From contig PWNY01000149.1 in NCBI GenBank assembly GCA_003557805.1, forward strand, positions 1-7,150: a DNA stretch of 7,150 bases, written 5' to 3'. The notes below the pieces were generated by a model. The model was not told the origin of the DNA and made no database searches. It saw only the letters and a program-made list of their open reading frames with translations. Shown here in pieces: positions 1 to 5,074 of the stretch. The translations under genes were made by a program, and so were the position numbers. The stretch is from Bacteroidales bacterium. Its GTDB lineage: Bacteria; Bacteroidota; Bacteroidia; Bacteroidales; UBA7960. The first letter of the stretch is position 1. Each line of letters starts with the position of its first letter.

Positions 1-1
1 A

Positions 2-916
2 ACAACCAACCAGGCAAGCTACAGCTTTGTGGGAGAGATAATTACCTATACCATTACAGTTACCAATGAGGGGAATATTCCGTTATCCAACATAGAGGTA
101 ACAGACCCGCTTACCGGATTAGCCCAGACAATAACGGTTCTTAACCCAGGTCAGACCGAACAGATTAATACGACACTTACTGTCACCCAGGCACATTTAA
201 ACAGCGGCAGTATAACTAATACTGCATGGGCCAGAACAGGAAGCATTGATAAAAGTGCAAGTGCCACAGTCGGTGCCGATGCAAGGCCATCGATAGAGAT
301 CACCAAAACCGCAAACAGGGTTAACTACTCCCAGCCAGGAGAAGAAATAATGTATACCATAAGGGTAAGGAATACTGGCAATGTTTCTCTTGGCAGTGTA
401 TGGGTAAGTGACCCCTTGATCAACCTTGACCAGACAATACCAAACCTCGCACCCGGTGGTCAGAGGATATTTTCAGGAGCTTATACGGTTACACAGGCTA
501 ACATCAATAACGGCAGCATAACAAATACTGCCCAGGTAAGCTCTGACATGGCCGACGACTGGACCTCCCTTACCATAATCGCTATCCAGGAACCTGAAGT
601 TGAAATGACCCTTACTGCAAATACTGATGTTTACAGGTACGAAGATGAAATTATCGAATACAGTGTAAGTTTCACGAACACAGGCAATGTTGACCTTAGG
701 GATATCGTGGTGACCAATGACCTTACAGGATATTTAGGCTCAATAGGTCAGATGGCACCAGGTGAATCCAGCACAATGGAGTTCCAGTACTCGATTACAA
801 TTCAAGACCTTGAAAACGGTGAACTGCCCAACACTGCCAGGTTAAATGCTGTATCCGTATCCGGCACCCCCCTTGAAGAAAAATCAAGCCTTACCATTTT
901 TGCAGAGTTCAATGAA
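2..916 (+). repeat. Three DUF11/DUF7507-type modules
   Basis: These are three protein-level tandem modules of about 100 residues: about 2-286 (first incomplete), 287-595 and 596-916. Each has the hallmark Tyr-Thr-Ile-x-Val-x-Asn-x-Gly-Asn near its start (Tyr-Ser-Val in the third), then a Val-x-Asp-Pro-Leu strand, a Leu/Met-x-Pro-Gly turn, and a Thr-Val-Thr-Gln-Ala-x-x-Asn-x-Gly-Ser-Ile-Thr-Asn-Thr-Ala end. The third is the most divergent: Ile-Gln-Asp-Leu-Glu-Asn-Gly-Glu-Leu replaces the usual end motif. They differ from the later modules, which carry Asn-x-Gly-Pro-Ser in place of Asn-x-Gly-Asn. The array may continue upstream of the window. Confidence 0.85.
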
Positions 917-3739
917 CTTATCGCCAATGATGTTGACGTTACCGGCACACCGGTAAATGGACACCTGGGAGGTGAAGCAGTTGAAAGTGTTATTTTCAAT
1001 GACCTGCTGAACGGCGAGCCTGTGGAACTTGATGATGTCTTTATTAGCGTTGTCACCGCCCCATCCTCTGTGAATATTGAATTCGATACCGAAACAGGAA
1101 GGGTAATTGTACTACCCGATACACCCGGTGGAATTTATGACCTTGAATACAGAATATGCGAAAGAAGAAACATTATTAACTGCGACGAGGCTTATGTTGT
1201 TCTCTCTGTTGAACCATACGCAGACCTGGAGATAATTAAATCAGCCGACCGTGATATTGCAATTGCAGGTGAAGAGATCACATACACTATTACCGTATCC
1301 AACAAGGGACCAAGCACAGCAGAAAATGTATTGGTTGAAGACATCCTGCAAGAAGAGCTTTCTGGTGCAATGTACAGCACTGACAACGGAAACACCTGGG
1401 ATCCCTGGGATGGCAGCATGGTGATTTCAGAACTTGAACGGGATGATTCTTTTGTCATACTGATAAGTGCAATGGTCGATCCAAATACAGATGACGGAAG
1501 TTCAATTGTCAATAAAGCAAGTGTAAGCAGCGATACAAATGATCCCACAAATGACAACAATTCCTTTACACTTGAAACTCCTGTAGAGGCATGGGCAGAT
1601 TTAAGGATCATAAAGACCACCGAAGATGATCCGGTCATCGCTGGCGAAAGCATAGTATATGAATTAACAGCCGTTAATGAAGGTCCCAGCACGGCTAAAA
1701 ACGTAATCCTGGAAGATATTTTACCTGCAGAGCTGTTCAATGGCGAATACAGCTATGACAACGGAGTTACATGGCAAACCTGGGAGGATAGGATAATCCT
1801 TGGCAATATGGGGCCTGGTGACAGTCGCTCTATATTGATCAGGGCCACAGTTGATCCTGCAGCGGATGAAGGCAGCAGAATAATAAATACCGCAACGGTA
1901 AGCAGTGACACAAGAGATCCGGTGTTAACAAACAATACCACGACCCTTGAAACCAGCGTAACAACCGTTGCAGACATAAGTATAATCAAGGTTGCCGAAC
2001 CTGATCCTGTATATGCAGGTGAAGAGCTTACATATACCCTTACAGTAAGTAATGCTGGCCCGAGCTTTGCCAGAGAAGTCATTGTTACTGACATTGTACC
2101 CGGTCAGCTGCATAACCTGCTGTTCAGCGATGACGGAGGTAACAGCTGGTCGGCCTGGAACGATACATATAACTATGGACAGCCCATGGAGCCGGGTACA
2201 AGTTTTGAACTGCTTATAAGGGGAAGAGTTATGACAAATGTGCCTGACCATGAACTTATCTATAATACCGCCGTTGCAGAGTCAGAAACCTATGATCCGG
2301 ATACTGACAACAACAGTTATACTGTCAGCACTGAAGTGCTTGCACTTGCAGACCTTGAAATAAGAGTCACTCATGAAACTGACAGTGTTATTGCAGGTAC
2401 CTCAATGCAGTACACAGTAGAGATTCATAATCACGGTCCAAGTGATGCCTCTGATGTAAGGGTCATCAATGAGCTGGTTGACAATGTACCGCAAACATTC
2501 TACAGGGAGAGTTTATCAGACGAGTGGGTTGAATGGACAAATCCGCTTAGTGCCGGCACACTGCCGGTTGGTGAAAGCAGGTACTTCATGATGGAATCAC
2601 ACGTCGGCAGCAACGCCCTCGACTACCTGACACATACAGGACTTGTAAGCAGTGAGACCCCCGACCCGGATACCAACAACAACAGTTTTGAAGAGTATAT
2701 ACGCGTGAGCACTGTTGCAGACCTGTCAGCAAGCATAACTGCAAGTGACCTAACACCGGTTGCCGGGACAGGGGTGAATTATTATATCACAATTGCCAAC
2801 CACGGTCCTAGCGATGCACGGATGGTCAATATAAACACCACCCTTCCGGATATACTTAATGATGTAAGTGTTAGCCAGGATCAGATAAAGCAAGACAATA
2901 TCCTTAACTGGAGCTTTGAATCACTTACAGCCGGTCAGGCCATCAATATAACTCTTGGTGCCGGCCTTGCCAGTGACCTGCCTGAAGGGCTCCTGATCAC
3001 CAATTTCGTTGAGGTTGACAGTGAAACTTATGATCCGGATACTGACAATAACTACGATGAAGTAACCATTACCATCAGGACACTGGCCGACCTTTCTATT
3101 GAAAAATCAGCCAGTGTGCCGGTTAGCCAGGGCGGAGATTACATACACTATATACTTGTGGTTAGAAATCATGGTCCAAGCTATGCAAGAGAAATAACTA
3201 TTGTGGACGACCTTCCTGAGGGACTCTATTTTCAGGATACTGAAGGCATAATGGGCACCTATATAGATTATAATCACAGCATAATATGGAACCTGGAATA
3301 TCTGGCCGACAACTCCTCGGTTGAACTTATTGCAAGACTCAGGGTGGGACGGGAACTTCCGGGAGGGACCGAGGTTGAAAACAATGCAATAGTTTACAGC
3401 AATACAGTGGATCCGGATGATTCGAACAACCATGCAAGTGCAACAGTGCTGATCGAGGATGCAGATGAGTTGTTCATACCGGAGGCATTCTCCCCGAACT
3501 ATGACGGAGTGAATGACTATTTCGTAATAGGAGGTCTTATGGATCTTTACCCGAACAACAACGGTATAAAGATATTCAACCGCAGGGGCGGCCTGGTCTG
3601 GGAAAGCGACAGGTACGAAAACGACTGGGGCGGCTATGATTTGAACAACAGGCCGCTTCCTGTGGGTACATACTATTACATTCTGGACCTGGGAGAAGGC
3701 AGGAGCCCGATAAGGAGATTTGTGTTTATAACAAGGTAG
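2..3739 (+). CDS. Giant DUF11-repeat surface protein with T9SS type-B (CHU_C) sorting domain, 5' partial
   Basis: This is probably an extracellular adhesin or stalk protein exported by the type IX secretion system. The frame is open to the left edge, and residues before the GTG at 29 already read as DUF11 sequence (Tyr-Ser-Phe-Val-Gly-Glu), so that GTG is an internal Val and the true start lies outside. Visible order: three DUF11/DUF7507-like modules (about 2-916), a cadherin/Ig-like module (about 917-1219), six DUF11 modules beginning Ala-Asp-Leu/Ile (1220-3463), and a CHU_C domain (3464-3736), ending in TAG. The protein is rich in Asp, Asn, Thr and Ser. It has only two cysteines in 1245 residues, both in the cadherin-like module, and no visible catalytic motif. 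A structural or adhesive role is inferred from architecture; the ligand is unknown. The PorP/SprF-like gene follows after 24 bases, suggesting one operon. Family assignment is by recognised motifs, not a database search. Confidence 0.95.
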   Translation, partial: TTNQASYSFVGEIITYTITVTNEGNIPLSNIEVTDPLTGLAQTITVLNPGQTEQINTTLTVTQAHLNSGSITNTAWARTGSIDKSASATVGADARPSIEITKTANRVNYSQPGEEIMYTIRVRNTGNVSLGSVWVSDPLINLDQTIPNLAPGGQRIFSGAYTVTQANINNGSITNTAQVSSDMADDWTSLTIIAIQEPEVEMTLTANTDVYRYEDEIIEYSVSFTNTGNVDLRDIVVTNDLTGYLGSIGQMAPGESSTMEFQYSITIQDLENGELPNTARLNAVSVSGTPLEEKSSLTIFAEFNELIANDVDVTGTPVNGHLGGEAVESVIFNDLLNGEPVELDDVFISVVTAPSSVNIEFDTETGRVIVLPDTPGGIYDLEYRICERRNIINCDEAYVVLSVEPYADLEIIKSADRDIAIAGEEITYTITVSNKGPSTAENVLVEDILQEELSGAMYSTDNGNTWDPWDGSMVISELERDDSFVILISAMVDPNTDDGSSIVNKASVSSDTNDPTNDNNSFTLETPVEAWADLRIIKTTEDDPVIAGESIVYELTAVNEGPSTAKNVILEDILPAELFNGEYSYDNGVTWQTWEDRIILGNMGPGDSRSILIRATVDPAADEGSRIINTATVSSDTRDPVLTNNTTTLETSVTTVADISIIKVAEPDPVYAGEELTYTLTVSNAGPSFAREVIVTDIVPGQLHNLLFSDDGGNSWSAWNDTYNYGQPMEPGTSFELLIRGRVMTNVPDHELIYNTAVAESETYDPDTDNNSYTVSTEVLALADLEIRVTHETDSVIAGTSMQYTVEIHNHGPSDASDVRVINELVDNVPQTFYRESLSDEWVEWTNPLSAGTLPVGESRYFMMESHVGSNALDYLTHTGLVSSETPDPDTNNNSFEEYIRVSTVADLSASITASDLTPVAGTGVNYYITIANHGPSDARMVNINTTLPDILNDVSVSQDQIKQDNILNWSFESLTAGQAINITLGAGLASDLPEGLLITNFVEVDSETYDPDTDNNYDEVTITIRTLADLSIEKSASVPVSQGGDYIHYILVVRNHGPSYAREITIVDDLPEGLYFQDTEGIMGTYIDYNHSIIWNLEYLADNSSVELIARLRVGRELPGGTEVENNAIVYSNTVDPDDSNNHASATVLIEDADELFIPEAFSPNYDGVNDYFVIGGLMDLYPNNNGIKIFNRRGGLVWESDRYENDWGGYDLNNRPLPVGTYYYILDLGEGRSPIRRFVFITR
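917..1219 (+). other. Cadherin/Ig-like spacer module holding the only two cysteines of the protein
   Basis: This stretch of about 100 residues does not match the DUF11 pattern. It has the layout of the module often found in Bacteroidota adhesins: an Ala-Asn-Asp-Val start, a Val-Ile-Phe-Asn-Asp-Leu-Leu-Asn-Gly-x-Pro-Val segment, a Val-Thr-Ala-Pro turn, a Pro-Gly-Gly-Ile-Tyr-Asp-Leu-Glu-Tyr strand, then Ile-Cys-Glu and Asn-Cys-Asp-Glu-Ala. The two cysteines are separated by seven residues and could form a disulfide hairpin (inference). It marks the junction between the two DUF11 arrays. Confidence 0.65.
1220..3463 (+). repeat. Six long DUF11 modules beginning Ala-Asp-Leu/Ile
   Basis: There are six tandem modules: 1220-1594, 1595-1969, 1970-2347, 2348-2716, 2717-3085 and 3086-3463, of 125, 125, 126, 123, 123 and 126 residues. 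Each begins Ala-Asp-Leu/Ile, carries an Asn-x-Gly-Pro-Ser turn about 30 residues in, and ends with an Asp-Pro-x-x-x-Asn-Asn motif before a final strand. Modules 1-3 contain a Ser-x-Asp-(Asn/Gly)-Gly-x-(Thr/Ser)-Trp-x-x-Trp insertion. Module 4 keeps a decayed form of it, and modules 5 and 6 lack it. Modules 4-6 share Asn-His-Gly-Pro-Ser. The layout fits a rigid rod of beta-sandwich domains. Confidence 0.9.
3464..3736 (+). other. CHU_C / T9SS type-B sorting domain
   Basis: The last 91 residues match the gliding-motility-associated C-terminal domain. The motifs in order are Phe-Ile-Pro-Glu-Ala-Phe-Ser-Pro-Asn-Tyr-Asp-Gly-Val-Asn-Asp, then Tyr-Pro-Asn-Asn-Asn, Ile-Phe-Asn-Arg-Arg-Gly-Gly-Leu-Val-Trp, Asn-Asp-Trp-Gly-Gly, Leu-Pro-Val-Gly-Thr-Tyr-Tyr-Tyr-Ile-Leu-Asp, and Phe-Ile-Thr-Arg at the end. 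In known family members this domain directs export through the type IX system, and type-B cargo typically needs a partner of the PorP/SprF family. A gene for such a protein follows immediately. Confidence 0.95.
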
Positions 3740-3763
3740 AATTATTAATAGAACAATAAACAG

Positions 3764-4708
3764 GTGAGAAGATTATTGCACATACTTGTTTTCATTCTGG
3801 CGATAGTATCGGCAGACAGGCTTTACGCCCAGAGGGAGACCATGTATGCACACTATATGTTCAACATACTGGAGATCAACCCCGCATACGCAGGGAGCAG
3901 GAATTCCCTGTCACTGATCTCGCTTAACCGCTCCCACTGGACACTGGTTTTTGACAAGGCACCCATTACCCAGAGCCTTAACTTCCACATGCCTACTGAC
4001 AGGGATAATGTGGGGGTGGGGTTCTCATTCAGGAGCGAAAGGTACGGTCCCGAGTCAACCACCTCATTTTACGGAGACTACTCTTACCGGGTAAATGTAA
4101 CCCATGACACCTACCTTCGTTTCGGTCTGAAGGCCGGGGTAAGTGTATATGATGTCCCACTTACCCAGCTTATAATAGATGATCCCAGTGACCCCGCATT
4201 TGCCAGCGATATTGTCAGCCACTGGCTGCCAAATTTCGGGTTCGGTTTGTATTACACCAGCGATAATCTCTTCATGGGTTTATCCATTCCGAAGATGCTT
4301 GAGGTAAATTACTTTGACAATTCATTGACAGCAGGTGTAAGGACAATTCTGCAAAGGAGGAACTATTTCTTCACCGCGGGCTGGGTGTTTGAATTAAACC
4401 CGGATATTAAGATCATACCGACAACCTATATGCGGTATCAGCAGGATTCACCGTTTGAAGCTGATATAACCGCAAACCTGGTGCTTTTTGACAGGATGTC
4501 GGCAGGCGTGATACTGCGATTTCAGGATGCTATGGGAATGATGGTAGGCTTATGGATTACTGAAAACTGGTCCGTAAACTATTCATTCGACTGGGCCATA
4601 CTGAACAGGGTTCCCAGTTTTAATTTCGGGAGCCATGAACTTGTCATAAGATATGACCTTAATCTCTTGCACTCTCACAGGGGCAGGGGCGGCCCTCCAC
4701 ATTTCTGA
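3764..4708 (+). CDS. PorP/SprF family type IX secretion-associated outer-membrane protein
   Basis: This is a complete gene of 314 residues, within the usual range of about 300-340 for the family. The GTG at 3764 is the only usable start, because a TAG in the same frame lies at 3749. Residues 1-22 form a signal peptide (Arg2-Arg3, a hydrophobic core, Leu-Tyr-Ala before Gln23). The family signature follows: Met32-Phe-Asn34, Ile38-Asn-Pro-Ala-Tyr-Ala-Gly44, then Arg56-x-x-Trp59 and Lys65-Ala-Pro-Ile-Thr69. Alternating aromatic strands predict an outer-membrane beta-barrel. The chain ends in Phe after a short tail, Arg-Gly-Arg-Gly-Gly-Pro-Pro-His-Phe, and has no cysteine. Known relatives (SprF for SprB) are needed for secretion or surface attachment of the adjacent type-B cargo, so this protein probably serves the gene upstream and perhaps the one downstream. 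It could equally be a general PorP-like paralogue. No clear Shine-Dalgarno site precedes it. Confidence 0.95.
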   Translation: MRRLLHILVFILAIVSADRLYAQRETMYAHYMFNILEINPAYAGSRNSLSLISLNRSHWTLVFDKAPITQSLNFHMPTDRDNVGVGFSFRSERYGPESTTSFYGDYSYRVNVTHDTYLRFGLKAGVSVYDVPLTQLIIDDPSDPAFASDIVSHWLPNFGFGLYYTSDNLFMGLSIPKMLEVNYFDNSLTAGVRTILQRRNYFFTAGWVFELNPDIKIIPTTYMRYQQDSPFEADITANLVLFDRMSAGVILRFQDAMGMMVGLWITENWSVNYSFDWAILNRVPSFNFGSHELVIRYDLNLLHSHRGRGGPPHF

Positions 4709-4967
4709 CAAAACGGTATACTTAAGTTTTCTTTCTAACCACTAACGGTTTTTTCCAAAATCCGGAAATAAGCCCCTACCCCGCCATACAGCTTTATCGG
4801 CAAATTTTACCTTTTATACCCTAAATAATTTATATTCAGTTTTATTATAAAATTGATGGATAATTATTTTACAAGGCAATGGATCTCTCCAGGCAAAATA
4901 TATACCGCTGAAATCACCTAACAGGCTTGATATATTGAGCCACAACTTCTTCCAAAAACAAAAAAAC

Positions 4968-4983
4968 TTGTAACGTTTTACAA
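4968..4983. repeat. Short inverted repeat TTGTAA-CGTT-TTACAA
   Basis: A perfect 6-base inverted repeat (4968-4973 and 4978-4983) surrounds a 4-base spacer. Read on the minus strand it is followed by G and seven T, so it superficially resembles a leftward terminator. The stem has a single G-C pair and no leftward gene is evident. It may instead be a protein-binding half-site pair. The base composition makes chance occurrence plausible. Confidence 0.35.
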
Positions 4984-5008
4984 TTAACCTGCGTATATAT
5001 TTATCCAG

Positions 5009-5042
5009 TTGCAATTAAAATTTATTAACAAAATAATTGCAA
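5009..5042. promoter_or_regulatory. 9-base inverted repeat upstream of the third gene, possible operator
   Basis: TTGCAATTA at 5009-5017 and TAATTGCAA at 5034-5042 form a perfect inverted repeat around a 16-base AT-only spacer apart from one C. It ends 32 bases before the GTG chosen for the downstream gene. Each arm contains the palindrome TTGCAA. The right arm overlaps the ATTG (5036-5039) that could serve as the -33 element of the candidate promoter, which is where a repressor or activator would act. Regulation is inferred from position and symmetry alone. The site could also form a stem in a leader transcript. Confidence 0.4.
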
Positions 5043-5067
5043 GTGTCAATTTATTTTACCATTTTTG
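5036..5067 (+). promoter_or_regulatory. Weak candidate Bacteroidota promoter
   Basis: The known Bacteroidota consensus is TTTG at -33 and TAnnTTTG at -7, roughly 19-21 bases apart. Here ATTG (5036-5039) and CATTTTTG (5060-5067) are 20 bases apart, each with one mismatch. If real, transcription would begin near 5072-5075. That would leave almost no leader before the GTG at 5075, so either the promoter or that start may be wrong. The match is poor enough to arise by chance in AT-rich DNA. Confidence 0.2.
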
Positions 5068-5074
5068 CGTTCTG

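Larger units (their letters stand above)
4709..5074. other. AT-rich intergenic region without a convincing gene
   Basis: This gap of 366 bases is visibly richer in A and T than its neighbours. I found no tRNA, small RNA or riboswitch motif in it. After the stop of the PorP/SprF gene there is only a weak hairpin (AACC 4737-4740, GGTT 4747-4750, followed by T at 4751-4754) and a second weak stem (TTTCC 4752-4756, GGAAA 4764-4768), so a terminator is possible but not supported. An A-rich run lies at 4953-4966. The last 110 bases carry two inverted repeats, listed separately. A minus-strand frame of 66 codons (4814-5014, TTG start) resembles nothing I recognise and is probably chance. Confidence 0.7.

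Noticed and set aside
29..31. GTG as the start codon of the first gene
   Set aside because: The same frame continues to the left edge, and the residues before it fit the DUF11 module, so this is an internal valine.
1192..1740. Minus-strand open frame of 182 codons, with others at 802-1056, 1753-2094, 1925-2251 and 3107-3433
   Set aside because: They lie antisense to well-supported DUF11 modules, have low-complexity Ser/Thr/Val-rich products and match no family I know; they are by-products of the repeat coding.
4737..4754. Possible intrinsic terminator after the PorP/SprF-like gene
   Set aside because: The stem is only four base pairs with a short T run, too weak to call.
4953..4983. Possible leftward terminator (hairpin then T-run on the minus strand)
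   Set aside because: The stem is AT-rich with a single G-C pair, and no leftward gene exists to be terminated.
4814..5014. Minus-strand frame of 66 codons in the intergenic gap
   Set aside because: It starts with TTG, has no recognisable domain, sits in AT-rich DNA and has no supporting promoter or ribosome site; it cannot be excluded entirely.
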